Part shown: one piece after another, positions 41,139 through 49,943 of the stretch
How positions within the stretch are numbered: position 1 is the stretch's first letter
Layout of the letters: every line of letters begins with the position of its first letter
Translations under genes and position numbers: made by a program
Source of the DNA: Propionivibrio hellwigii
Lineage (GTDB): Bacteria > Pseudomonadota > Gammaproteobacteria > Burkholderiales > Rhodocyclaceae
Assembly: GCF_041770905.1 (NCBI RefSeq)
Contig: NZ_JBEUWX010000002.1
Coordinates: 434,001-498,000, forward strand
Direction of reading: 5' to 3'
DNA: 64,000 nucleotides
Notes under the pieces: generated by a model
What the model was told of the DNA's origin: nothing
The model's database searches: none
Seen by the model: only the letters and a program-made list of their open reading frames with translations

Positions 41139-42461
41139 ATGCTTCCATCCATAAAACCCGATTCTTTGCCGGATTGGCTGGCATATCTTGAAAGCCTGCA
41201 TCCGAAAGGGCAAGCCGGCATCGAGCTGGGATTGACGCGCATTATGCGCGTCAAGGTGGCATTGGCGCAGGTGCAGCATTGCCCGCTGATTATCGTGGGG
41301 GGCACAAATGGCAAGGGTTCGACCTGTGCGTATCTGGAATCGATTTATCGTGCCTCGGGCTACCGGACAGGCTGTTACACCTCGCCGCATCTGCTGGCAT
41401 ACAACGAGCGCGTGCGCATTGATGGCGTACCTGTAGCGGATGCGGATTTATGCGCCGCGTTTGTGCGTGTTGAGGCGGCGCGGCAACGGGCCAGCAACGT
41501 AATGCTGACCTATTTTGAATTTGGCACGCTGGCTGCGTGGGAGATTTTTTCTGCCCGGCGGGTCGAAGCGGCGATTCTTGAAGTAGGGCTGGGTGGGCGT
41601 CTCGATGCCGTCAATATCTACACGCCGGATTGCGCTATCGTGACCGGTATTGCGCTGGATCATACCGATTGGCTGGGCGCAACGCGTGAGGCGATTGGTT
41701 TCGAGAAGGCGGGAATTTTCCGCGCTGGGCGGCCGGCAATCTGCGCCGACGCCGAACCCCCGCAATCCCTGCGCAATCATGCAGCCACGCTGGGCGCCGA
41801 CTTACGGCTGATTGGCCGGGATTTTTCCTTCCGCCGCGGCAATGCAGACTGGTCTTTCGTCTCCAGTGAAGGTGTATTCGAGCCTCTGCCTTTTCCTGTC
41901 CTGCGCGGTGATTTTCAGTTGCGCAACGCGGCGGCGGCGCTGGCGGCGGTGCACTGCTTGCAGAAACGTCTGCCGACGACGCTTGCAGCCCTTGCGCAAG
42001 GGATTTGCAATGCGCGTGTACGCGGGCGTTTTGAGCGTGTGCAGGAGAAGCCAGCGATTATTCTCGACGTGGCGCACAATCCCCAGGCTATCGGCGAATT
42101 GGCGCGCAATCTTGACGAGATGCCTGTCGCGGGAAAAACGTTGGCCGTTGTTGGTATGCTGGCGGACAAGGATATTGCTGGCGCACTTGCGGCGTTGGAC
42201 GGAAAGATCGACGTCTGGCTGCTGACAAGCCTGCCGGAAACGCCGCGCGGCGCACCTGCCAGTACGATACGCGACGCCGTCATCGGGCTGGGGGGGCAGA
42301 TTGAACTGTTTCCTGCGCCGGCGGCGGCATTTGACCGTGCGGCCGGCCTGGCAGGGGAAAATGATAGAATTATTGTCTGTGGGTCGTTCTATACGGTGGC
42401 GGCAGCGATACGCGCCTTGGACAGTTCTGCCGGCCGTGCGGAATGCCTGCTTCACGCTTAG
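41139..42461 (+). CDS. folC: Bifunctional folylpolyglutamate/dihydrofolate synthase
   Basis: 440 residues. The Mur-ligase P-loop GGTNGKGSTCAYLESI (about residues 51-66), LLAYNERVRIDG, the TGIALDHTDWLG segment and VAHNPQAIGELARNL all match FolC. It adds glutamate to folates and forms dihydrofolate from dihydropteroate. It is followed by a SPOR-domain gene, cvpA and purF in the order usual for betaproteobacteria. GC returns to genome average here, in contrast to the preceding cassette. Confidence 0.96.
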   Translation: MLPSIKPDSLPDWLAYLESLHPKGQAGIELGLTRIMRVKVALAQVQHCPLIIVGGTNGKGSTCAYLESIYRASGYRTGCYTSPHLLAYNERVRIDGVPVADADLCAAFVRVEAARQRASNVMLTYFEFGTLAAWEIFSARRVEAAILEVGLGGRLDAVNIYTPDCAIVTGIALDHTDWLGATREAIGFEKAGIFRAGRPAICADAEPPQSLRNHAATLGADLRLIGRDFSFRRGNADWSFVSSEGVFEPLPFPVLRGDFQLRNAAAALAAVHCLQKRLPTTLAALAQGICNARVRGRFERVQEKPAIILDVAHNPQAIGELARNLDEMPVAGKTLAVVGMLADKDIAGALAALDGKIDVWLLTSLPETPRGAPASTIRDAVIGLGGQIELFPAPAAAFDRAAGLAGENDRIIVCGSFYTVAAAIRALDSSAGRAECLLHA

Positions 42462-42488
42462 TAATTCCCTCAACTTTTTGCACTGATA

Positions 42489-43448
42489 ATGCCAAACACC
42501 CAATCCTCAGATGATGATCTGCTTTTAAAAAGAAGGGCACGCCGCCGTTTGCTTGGCGCAGCAGCTTTCGCGGGTTTCGCCGCTGTCGTGTTACCGATGG
42601 TGATGGACAAAGAACCAAAACAGCAGGTGCAGGACATCCAGATTCGTATTCCCGGGCAGGACCAGACGACTTTTACGCCACGGATCGAGCGCCAGATCAA
42701 GGGGCAGCCACCGAAGAAATCGGGCGAAGGACCGACAGAAGAAAGCGCTGGTAAGGACATCGTGCAGCCGGCGGAAATACCTTCGGAACACACGGCGGAT
42801 AACGTGAATAACGCAGCCGCAAAGGTTACGGAGAAGGCGGCAAATCACGCGACTACTCAAAAAACGCCAAAAACGGAAAAAATTGTCGAGCAAAAGATTG
42901 ATAAGCCAGAAAAACGGGAAAAGCTGAATAAAACACCGGATAAAGCATCAGATAAAACACCAGATAAATCTGCAAAAACAGCTGAGAAAAAACCGGAAAA
43001 GACGCCGGAAAAAACGGCCGAGAAGCCTGCTGAAAGCACTGCTGAAAAAAATGGCGCCAAAGCACAGAACACCGATGCGGAACACACGGCAAAACGCACG
43101 CGCGCCGAAGAAGCCCGTCGTGCCGCCGCCGCGCTTGCCGGCAAAGATGTAGATACCGCAGGGAAAGCGAAAGAAGCAAAGGGGAAAACCAGCGCCGAGG
43201 CTGAAAAACCCGCCAAAAGCAGCGAACGTTACGTCATTCTGATCGGTACCTTCTCTAATACGGACAACGTCAAGCAGTTGCAGGAAAAACTTGGGGGACA
43301 GGGCATCCGGGTTTTTACTGAACCGATCGAATCCGGCAAGAAAACACGGGTACGCGCCGGCCCCTTCACCAGCCGTGATGCTGCCGAAAAAGCTGCGCAA
43401 AAAATGAAACAGATCGGCGTCAATGGGGTAATCACCGGAAAACCATGA
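42489..43448 (+). CDS. SPOR-domain membrane protein (DedD-like)
   Basis: 319 residues: a short cytoplasmic head, one membrane helix (about 19-36), a long linker of Lys/Glu/Pro repeats (KTPDKASDKTPDKSAK; KPEKTPEKTAEKPA, about 90-200), and a C-terminal SPOR domain (about 245-319; RYVILIGTFSNTDNVKQLQEKL, RVRAGPFTSRDAAEKAAQKM). SPOR domains bind denuded glycan at the septum. The stop overlaps the cvpA start by four bases (ATGA at 43445). The charged repeats are longer than in E. coli DedD, whose total length is about 220. Confidence 0.9.
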   Translation: MPNTQSSDDDLLLKRRARRRLLGAAAFAGFAAVVLPMVMDKEPKQQVQDIQIRIPGQDQTTFTPRIERQIKGQPPKKSGEGPTEESAGKDIVQPAEIPSEHTADNVNNAAAKVTEKAANHATTQKTPKTEKIVEQKIDKPEKREKLNKTPDKASDKTPDKSAKTAEKKPEKTPEKTAEKPAESTAEKNGAKAQNTDAEHTAKRTRAEEARRAAAALAGKDVDTAGKAKEAKGKTSAEAEKPAKSSERYVILIGTFSNTDNVKQLQEKLGGQGIRVFTEPIESGKKTRVRAGPFTSRDAAEKAAQKMKQIGVNGVITGKP

Positions 43449-43936
43449 CTTATTTCGATTATTTTGTTATTGCCGTCCTCGTCATCTCGTTGCTGCTTGG
43501 GCTGTGGCGCGGCATGATCGGAGAGATTATCGCGCTGACCGCCTGGGTGTTGGCTTTCATCGCGGCGCGTGAATGGGGTGAAGAAGCGGCAACCATGTTC
43601 CTGGCGCGTATTACTGATCCGACGGTGCGTCTGCTTGTTGCCTGGACGCTAATCTTTATTGCCGTGCTTGCCCTGATGGCGCTGTTGCGCCTGCTGTTGC
43701 GCAGCCTGCTCAAGGCACTGGGAATGACCATTACCGACCGACTGCTCGGCCTGTTTTTCGGCCTGGCGCGCGGCGTTCTGATTCTTCTGATTCTGGTGGC
43801 GGCAGGCGGCATGACACCGCTGCCGCAAGAGCAATGGTGGCGCGAGGCGCAGTTTGCGCCGCCACTGGAAACAGTGGTACTCACTGGACGGCCCTGGTTG
43901 CCACCGGATGTCGCCGGACGGATTCGTTTTAGGTAG
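43445..43936 (+). CDS. cvpA: CvpA family protein
   Basis: 163 residues with four membrane helices. YFDYFVIAVLVISLLLGLWRGMIGEI and LRLLLRSLLKALGMTITDRLLGLFFGLARG are typical. CvpA was named for colicin V production and is linked to envelope integrity; it is regularly found beside purF as here, ten bases ahead of it. Confidence 0.93.
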   Translation: MTYFDYFVIAVLVISLLLGLWRGMIGEIIALTAWVLAFIAAREWGEEAATMFLARITDPTVRLLVAWTLIFIAVLALMALLRLLLRSLLKALGMTITDRLLGLFFGLARGVLILLILVAAGGMTPLPQEQWWREAQFAPPLETVVLTGRPWLPPDVAGRIRFR

Positions 43937-43945
43937 GGGTTTTAT

Positions 43946-45478
43946 ATGTGCGGCATTCTTGGCGTCATGGCAACGACGCCGGTCAATCAGCTTCTTTATG
44001 ATGGCCTGATGGTTTTGCAACATCGCGGACAGGATGCGGCGGGTATTACCACGGCCGATGGCGGCGCCTTTTATATGCATAAGGCGCCCGGACTGGTGCG
44101 TGATGTGTTTCGCACGCGCAATATGCGTGCCCTACCGGGCCGGATGGGCATCGCTCATTGCCGCTATCCGACAGCCGGTTCGGCGCTGGATTCAGCCGAA
44201 TCCCAGCCTTTTTACGTGAATTCGCCTTTCGGCCTGGTGCTGGCGCATAACGGCAACCTGACCAATACGCAACAATTGCAGAAGGAAATGTTCCTTCAGG
44301 ATTTGCGTCACATCAATACCAATTCCGATTCGGAAGTGCTACTGAACGTACTGGCGCACGAACTGCAGGCAGCCGCTACTGGCTACCAACTTGATCCGGA
44401 AACCATCTTTAGTGCGGTAGCCGGTGTTCATCGCCGTTGCAGGGGAGCATATGCCGTCGTTGTTATGATCGCCGGTTACGGTTTGCTGGCTTTCCGCGAT
44501 CCTTTCGGCATTCGCCCACTGGTTATTGGTGAAAATGATGCACCGGAAGGCAAGGAGTATCTCGTGGCTTCGGAGTCGGTTGCGCTCGACACACTGGGTT
44601 TCCGTGTTATGCGTGACGTAGCGCCGGGCGAAGCGATTTTCATCGACATGGCGCACCGGCTCTATACGCGCCAATGTGCAGACAACCCCGTACTTTCGCC
44701 CTGCATTTTTGAATATGTTTATCTGGCGCGTCCCGATTCTGTGATCGACGGTGTCTCGGTATACGAAACGCGCCTGCATATGGGCGAGCATCTGGCTGAA
44801 CGCGTTGCCGCCGAAATCCCGGTCGAAGAAATCGATGTCGTTATTCCCATTCCCGATTCAAGCCGGCCATCAGCGATGCAACTGGCGCAAAAACTTGGGC
44901 TGCCCTATCGGGAAGGCTTTGTCAAAAACCGCTACATCGGCCGTACTTTCATCATGCCCGGCCAATCAGTACGTAAAAAATCGGTGCGCCAAAAACTCAA
45001 TACCGTCGCCCAGGAATTCAAGAACAAACGCGTGCTGCTTGTCGATGATTCCATCGTGCGCGGGACGACCAGCGGCGAAATCGTTGAAATGGCACGTCTG
45101 GCTGGTGCGCTCAAAGTCTATTTTGCCTCGGCAGCCCCCCCTGTGCGGTTTCCCAACGTTTACGGCATCGATATGCCGACGCGCAGCGAACTGATCGCCA
45201 CCGGGCGCAGCAGGGAAGAAATTTGCCGCACAATTGGTGCGGATGCGCTGGTCTATCAGGATCTGGAAGCACTCAAGGCTTCTGTGCGTGAACTGAATCC
45301 GGCACTCATTAACTTTGACGCCTCCTGCTTCAATGGTGAGTACGTGACCGGCGACGTGACGCCCGAATACCTGGATACCCTCGAGCAGGTACGGGACGAA
45401 AAACTGGCAGAAAAAGGCGCCGGCGGACGGAACGGTAAAACGCTGCTGGATATTAATTCCGGCTCGGTTCCCGAATAG
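43946..45478 (+). CDS. purF: Amidophosphoribosyltransferase
   Basis: 510 residues. MCGILGVMAT gives the N-terminal nucleophile cysteine; the glutaminase domain continues through HRGQDAAGI and LAHNGNLTN; the PRPP-binding motif VLLVDDSIVRGTTS is near residue 365. It makes 5-phosphoribosylamine, the first step of purine synthesis. metZ often follows in betaproteobacteria, but here the next reading is a decayed small ORF and a gene in the other direction. Confidence 0.97.
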   Translation: MCGILGVMATTPVNQLLYDGLMVLQHRGQDAAGITTADGGAFYMHKAPGLVRDVFRTRNMRALPGRMGIAHCRYPTAGSALDSAESQPFYVNSPFGLVLAHNGNLTNTQQLQKEMFLQDLRHINTNSDSEVLLNVLAHELQAAATGYQLDPETIFSAVAGVHRRCRGAYAVVVMIAGYGLLAFRDPFGIRPLVIGENDAPEGKEYLVASESVALDTLGFRVMRDVAPGEAIFIDMAHRLYTRQCADNPVLSPCIFEYVYLARPDSVIDGVSVYETRLHMGEHLAERVAAEIPVEEIDVVIPIPDSSRPSAMQLAQKLGLPYREGFVKNRYIGRTFIMPGQSVRKKSVRQKLNTVAQEFKNKRVLLVDDSIVRGTTSGEIVEMARLAGALKVYFASAAPPVRFPNVYGIDMPTRSELIATGRSREEICRTIGADALVYQDLEALKASVRELNPALINFDASCFNGEYVTGDVTPEYLDTLEQVRDEKLAEKGAGGRNGKTLLDINSGSVPE

Positions 45479-45524
45479 CGCCTGATTGTGGGTCAGATTG
45501 TGACTATATCGTCGGTAAACTTTA

Positions 45525-45747
45525 ATGCCCGCCTTAGCGCAATTAGTGATTGCGGATCTAAATGCGGTAGTAACCAGGACGATAGCTCGGCTTTTTACAG
45601 AAGCAGAAATCGCCAAATTAGCTGCTCCAAATTTATAGCGGAACGGGCGAACTGACCCCGCTTATCGATGCGTCTGATGCGCTGAAACTCGGAAACCACA
45701 ACGGATACGGCCGATCCTTGGATTATCCGATGATCAGCCGATCCTGA
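45525..45747 (+). pseudogene. Frameshifted small hypothetical gene
   Basis: Frame one from the ATG at 45525 reads MPALAQLVIADLNAVV, then TRTIARLFTEAEIAKL before meeting a stop at 45636. A second frame continues with LLQIYSGTGELTPLID, then ASDALKLGNHNGYGRSLDYP, up to a stop at 45745-45747. Joined by one indel near 45617-45623 they give a plausible 74-residue protein that I do not recognise. Its tail overlaps the end of the convergent gene by 25 bases. Confidence 0.4.
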
Positions 45748-46478
45748 AACAGTTTACCGGCGGCTTGCAGGCGCGGCAGGAGAGGGAATAGATCGATGCC
45801 CGCGTCGGTTTTTAGCTGCCGGGCGCGTTCTGCCATTTCAGTCAAATGGACATCGACACCTTCTGCGCCTGTACCGAAGGCGATGGTGTTGCCGCTGTCA
45901 CAGGATGGGAAAACAAGGGCGTGTCCGTCAAAAGCTTCCGCAATGCGCTGCGTACTGGCAGCAAACCCCCGGCTGCGCCCCAGCAAATTGACCGACATTA
46001 ATCCCTGTGCCGTCAGTCGTGCACGGCAGCTTTGGTAGAAGGGCAGGGTATCCAGGATGCCCGCGCGGCCGTGTTTATCGAAGCCATCAACGAAAATAGC
46101 GTCGAACGCGGGACCGCGCTGCCGCATGTAATCCGCGCCATCACCGATGACGATGCGCAGACGCTGAGGATCGTCGGGCAATTTGAAATGTAGTTTGGCA
46201 ATGATTTCTATCTGCGGATCGATCTCGACAACCGTAATGCGCGTCTCCGGCAACTGGCGATAGATAAATTTAGCCAGCGAGCCGGCGCCCAGGCCAACGA
46301 TCAGCACTTCGCGCGGCCACGGTGGTTCACGCAGTAACAGACAGGCCATCATGTCGCGGGTGTAGGCAAGCTCAAGTGCATCCGGTTTGCGGACGCGCAT
46401 CGCGCCTTGAATCCATTCGGCGCTGAAATGCAGGTAACACACGCCTGCTTTTTCACTGACTTCGATGGAGGTGGCCAT
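45723..46478 (-). CDS. Spermidine-synthase-like methyltransferase-fold protein
   Basis: 251 residues. The SpeE-type Rossmann motif LIVGLGAGSLAKFIYRQLP (about residues 60-78), the VVEIDPQI acid for SAM/polyamine binding and GDGADYM, FDAIFVDGFDKHG (about 124-136) are visible. It lacks the N-terminal beta-sheet domain length of true SpeE and the usual polyamine-site aspartates are not all there, so I call it spermidine-synthase-like; its substrate is open. Such genes are common singletons in betaproteobacteria. Confidence 0.82.
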   Translation of the reverse strand: MATSIEVSEKAGVCYLHFSAEWIQGAMRVRKPDALELAYTRDMMACLLLREPPWPREVLIVGLGAGSLAKFIYRQLPETRITVVEIDPQIEIIAKLHFKLPDDPQRLRIVIGDGADYMRQRGPAFDAIFVDGFDKHGRAGILDTLPFYQSCRARLTAQGLMSVNLLGRSRGFAASTQRIAEAFDGHALVFPSCDSGNTIAFGTGAEGVDVHLTEMAERARQLKTDAGIDLFPLLPRLQAAGKLFQDRLIIG

Positions 46479-46556
46479 AGGGAAAGTGGTAAATAGGGTG
46501 GAAGAAACGTTAATCGGAAATCAATAACCTGAAATCTTTAAAAGATTACCTGCGCC

Positions 46557-47339
46557 TCATAATACCGAAAGCCAGCCGCCATCGACGTAAATAATCTGGC
46601 CATTGACGTAGTTTGAAGCAGCGGAAGCCAGATAAACGGCGGTGCCGGCCAGTTCGTCCGGTCTGCCCCAGCGGCCCGCCGGATTACTGCTTTTGACCCA
46701 GGCATCGAATTCCGGATTTTCGATCAGCGCCGTATTCATTTCGGTCAGGATATAACCGGGGCCAATGGCATTGGCTTGAATGTCGAATTGCGCCCATTCG
46801 GCGGCCATGGCGCGGGTGAGCAGTTTGATGCCGCCTTTGGCCGCGGTGTAAGGGGCGACCGTGGCGCGTGCGGCTTCACTGGTCAGAGAGCCAATGTTGA
46901 TGATTTTGCCGCCGCGCCCGCGCGCGATCATGCGTCGTGCGGCTTGTCGCGCGACGATGAAGGCGCCGGTCAGATTGGTGTCGACGACGCGCCGCCAGTC
47001 TTCGACGGCGAGTTCAACCATCGGTTTGCGGAACTGGACGCCTGCATTGTTGATCAGGATGTCGACTTCGATGCCCTGTGCGTCGAGTGCTTCAAATGCC
47101 TGAATCACCGAGGCTTCGTCGCTCACGTCGAAGACCGAGCCAAGCGCCGCGCATCCCTGCGCCGAGAGCCGGTCGACCGCCGCCGCGACGGCCGCTTCCC
47201 GACGTCCGTTGACGACGATGCGCGCGCCGGCGGCAGCCAGCCCGTCGGCCAGCGCCTGACCGATGCCGCGCACCGAGCCGGTAATCAGGGCGGTGCGGCC
47301 GGATAAATTGAATAATGAAGTATCGAGCGGTGCGGCCAT
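46557..47339 (-). CDS. SDR-family oxidoreductase, gluconate 5-dehydrogenase-like
   Basis: 260 residues from the ATG at 47339 (GGAG 12-15 bases upstream). The Rossmann motif TGSVRGIGQALADGL, NNAGVQFRKPM, catalytic S (NIGSLTSEA) and YxxxK (YTAAKGG), plus GPGYILTEMN and the C-terminal YVNGQIIYVDGGW, make it a classical SDR of the IdnO/Gno type that interconverts 5-keto-gluconate and gluconate or a related sugar acid. It is divergent from the KdgK-like kinase gene with 263 bases between, so shared regulation is likely. Upstream in-frame starts exist (to 47369), but MAAPL fits best. Confidence 0.87.
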   Translation of the reverse strand: MAAPLDTSLFNLSGRTALITGSVRGIGQALADGLAAAGARIVVNGRREAAVAAAVDRLSAQGCAALGSVFDVSDEASVIQAFEALDAQGIEVDILINNAGVQFRKPMVELAVEDWRRVVDTNLTGAFIVARQAARRMIARGRGGKIINIGSLTSEAARATVAPYTAAKGGIKLLTRAMAAEWAQFDIQANAIGPGYILTEMNTALIENPEFDAWVKSSNPAGRWGRPDELAGTAVYLASAASNYVNGQIIYVDGGWLSVL

Positions 47340-47602
47340 GATGTTTTTCTCCATGTTTTTATCTGACAAACCGAAGGTAGCGCGGTTTCCTGCGTATCCT
47401 CCAGAGCGGTTTGTGATGCGCCTCCATGAAAGCGCCGAATATTGCCTCTCCAGTGATGGCGCGCTATTGACAGCATACTGCGCTCAAGTGCAGACTTGTG
47501 CGCGCCGCGCTGGGGATGGCGCGAGGCAATCATAGCAATATTCCCTTATTCGCGGAGTGCTGGTTCCGGCCCGCTGACACTGAAGACAAACACGAGGAAT
47601 AT

Positions 47603-48685
47603 ATGAGCAACGGTTTAACCATTTCCAGTCAGGGTTCTCTTGACTTCGTTTCACTTGGCGCCCTGATTCACCGGCTCGACACGGGTATTGTGCCCTTCCG
47701 GCGCGCCAGCCATTGCGAGATTCATGTCAGCGGTGGCGAATTTAACTGTGCCGCCAATCTGTCAACCTGCTTTGGTCTTAAGACCGGCATCGTGACGGCG
47801 ATGGTCGATTATCCCGTCGGCGAGCTGATTGATAACGCCGTGCGCACGCTGGGTGTCAAACCGTTTTACAAGCGTTTTAAGCACAATGGCGTCAACGGCC
47901 CGAATATGGCGACGGTCTATAGTGACCGCGGGCAAGGCGTGCGTCCGCCGATCGTGTTCTATAACCGCGCCAACGAGGCGGGTGGCATGCTCAAGGCTGG
48001 CGATTTTGATTGGAAAGAGATTTTTTCCGGGGGCGTGCGTTGGTTCCATAGCGGCGGTATTTTTTCCGCATTGTCGGAAACGACTCCGGAAGTTATTGTC
48101 GAAGGCATGCAGGCCGCCAAACAGGCGGGCGCGGTAGTGTCCTTCGATCTGAATTACCGTGCCAAATTGTGGAATATCGCCGGTGGCGAACGGCACGCCG
48201 TCGCAGTGCTCGATAAAATTCTCCGGCATGTCGACGTGCTGGTCGGCAATGAAGAAGATTTGCAGAAAAGCCTGGGTATTCCGGGGCCGGAGGTCGCGGC
48301 CAAATCGAGCCTTGATCCGGCAGCCTTCTTCAGCATGATCGACAAGGTACTCGCCAAGCATCCGCAGATTAAGGTGGTGGCAACGACTTTGCGCGAGGTT
48401 CTCTCGACCAACCGCCATCGCTGGAGCGCCGTCGCCTGGGTCGATGGCAAGACCTATACTGCGCCAACGGCCGAACTTGATGTCTATGACCGGATCGGCG
48501 GCGGTGACGGTTTTGCTTCCGGTTTCTTTTACGGCCTGCTGACGGGTGAATCCCCTGAAGATGCGCTGCGGCTCGGTTGGGCGCACGGTGCATTGCTGAC
48601 GACTTTCCCCGGAGATATTTCGATGGCCTCGCTCGACGAAGTGCGCGCCTTTGCCAAAGGCGGGTCGGCGCGTGTGCAGCGCTGA
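47603..48685 (+). CDS. PfkB-family sugar kinase, 2-keto-3-deoxygluconate kinase-like
   Basis: 360 residues from the ATG at 47603, preceded by GAGGA. PfkB features: the N-terminal substrate block VSGGEFNCAANLSTCFG (about residues 42-58), VSFDLNYRAKLW (about 178-189), the VLVGNEEDL segment, and the C-terminal ATP/anion-hole GGGDGFASGFFYGLL (about 300-314), in which the usual GAGD is GGGD. Fits 2-dehydro-3-deoxygluconokinase (KDG to KDPG), though other sugar-acid kinases are possible. First plus-strand gene of the sugar-acid locus, 50 bases before the Gfo/Idh/MocA gene. Confidence 0.85.
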   Translation: MSNGLTISSQGSLDFVSLGALIHRLDTGIVPFRRASHCEIHVSGGEFNCAANLSTCFGLKTGIVTAMVDYPVGELIDNAVRTLGVKPFYKRFKHNGVNGPNMATVYSDRGQGVRPPIVFYNRANEAGGMLKAGDFDWKEIFSGGVRWFHSGGIFSALSETTPEVIVEGMQAAKQAGAVVSFDLNYRAKLWNIAGGERHAVAVLDKILRHVDVLVGNEEDLQKSLGIPGPEVAAKSSLDPAAFFSMIDKVLAKHPQIKVVATTLREVLSTNRHRWSAVAWVDGKTYTAPTAELDVYDRIGGGDGFASGFFYGLLTGESPEDALRLGWAHGALLTTFPGDISMASLDEVRAFAKGGSARVQR

Positions 48686-48735
48686 GATTTTTAGCGGTTT
48701 TTAGTTTTTTGCCTTGGTTGTTGCGGAGTATTACG

Positions 48736-49872
48736 ATGCGGAAAATCAGAACAGCCATCATCGGTTGTGGCAAGGTCAGCGACCTGCATGCTGCGGCACT
48801 CAAACATTTACCCGAAGCGGAATTCGTCGCCATCTATAGCCGTAGCGCGGAAAAGGCAAAGCAGTACGGCGAGAAATACGGCGTCGAGGGCTTTTGCGAT
48901 ATCGGAAAAATGGTCGCCACGGTGGGTGTCGAAGCAGCAATCGTATGTACGCCGCATCCGGCGCACCGTGATGCCGCCGTCGCCGCGATCGAAGCGGGTG
49001 CGCATGTGCTGGTCGAAAAACCGTTGGCAGCTACGCTGAAAGACTGCGACGATATTCTGAATGCGGCAAAACAGGCGGGCGTCAAAGTCGGGACAGTCTG
49101 CCAGAGACGCTTTTACGCGCCGTCGCAGCGAATGCGGCGTGCCATCGACAGCGGCAAAATTGGGCGTCCGGCACTGGGTACAGTGTTGATGCTCGGCTGG
49201 CGCGACCGCAAGTATTATGAAAGCGATGCCTGGCGCGGCAAGTGGCGTTCGGAGGGCGGCGGCGTACTGGTCAACCAGGCGCCGCATCAACTCGATCTGC
49301 TGCAATGGTTCATGGGGCCGATTGATGAGTTGTTCGGCGTCTGGTCAAACATCAACCATCCGTATATTGAGGTAGAAGATACGGCGGTGGCTGTTATCCG
49401 TTTCCGCAGTGGCGCACTCGGCAATATTGTCGTCAGCAACGCGCAGAAACCGGGCATTTACGGCAAAGTGCATGTCCATGGCGATAACGGCGCTTCAGTA
49501 GGTGTGCAGACCGACGGCGGTGCGATGTTCATCGCTGGCATGTCCTCCGTAACCGAACCGCCCATCAATGATTTGTGGACGGTGCCCGGTGAGGCGGCAA
49601 TGCTTGCACAGTGGCAAAAGGAGGACAGCGATCTGTTCAACAGCCACGAGGATTCGATGGAGTATTACTTCCGCCAGCAAATTGCCGATTTTCTGGGCGC
49701 GGTGGCGGAAGGGCGCGAGCCCTTGGTTACGGGGGAAGACGGCCGCAAAACGGTAGAAATTTTCACGGCGATTTATCGTTCGCAGAAGAGCGGCAAACCG
49801 ATCAAATTTCCGTTGGCGCCGGATGCTTCCGATCTGGATTATGAAACCTACGCATCGATGCCGCTGCACTGA
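48736..49872 (+). CDS. Gfo/Idh/MocA-family oxidoreductase
   Basis: 378 residues. TAIIGCGKVSDLHAAALKHLP is the NAD(P)-binding start (residues 7-27), VEKPLAATLKDCDDI the EKP motif (about 96-110), and the second domain contains GGGVLVNQAPHQLDLLQWFMGP. It oxidises or reduces a sugar or inositol derivative. The open frame reaches 48577 within the kinase gene, but the ATG at 48736 is the family start. The next gene starts 71 bases on. Confidence 0.9.
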   Translation: MRKIRTAIIGCGKVSDLHAAALKHLPEAEFVAIYSRSAEKAKQYGEKYGVEGFCDIGKMVATVGVEAAIVCTPHPAHRDAAVAAIEAGAHVLVEKPLAATLKDCDDILNAAKQAGVKVGTVCQRRFYAPSQRMRRAIDSGKIGRPALGTVLMLGWRDRKYYESDAWRGKWRSEGGGVLVNQAPHQLDLLQWFMGPIDELFGVWSNINHPYIEVEDTAVAVIRFRSGALGNIVVSNAQKPGIYGKVHVHGDNGASVGVQTDGGAMFIAGMSSVTEPPINDLWTVPGEAAMLAQWQKEDSDLFNSHEDSMEYYFRQQIADFLGAVAEGREPLVTGEDGRKTVEIFTAIYRSQKSGKPIKFPLAPDASDLDYETYASMPLH

Positions 49873-49943
49873 GGCGGGCGAGGGCGAAATAGATACGAAA
49901 AGAATATGAACAGCGCAAAATATCAGAGGGAAGGAAAACAGTT

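Noticed and set aside
44339..45616. Minus-strand frames of 150-216 codons across purF
   Set aside because: Shadows of purF, whose motifs are complete on the plus strand.
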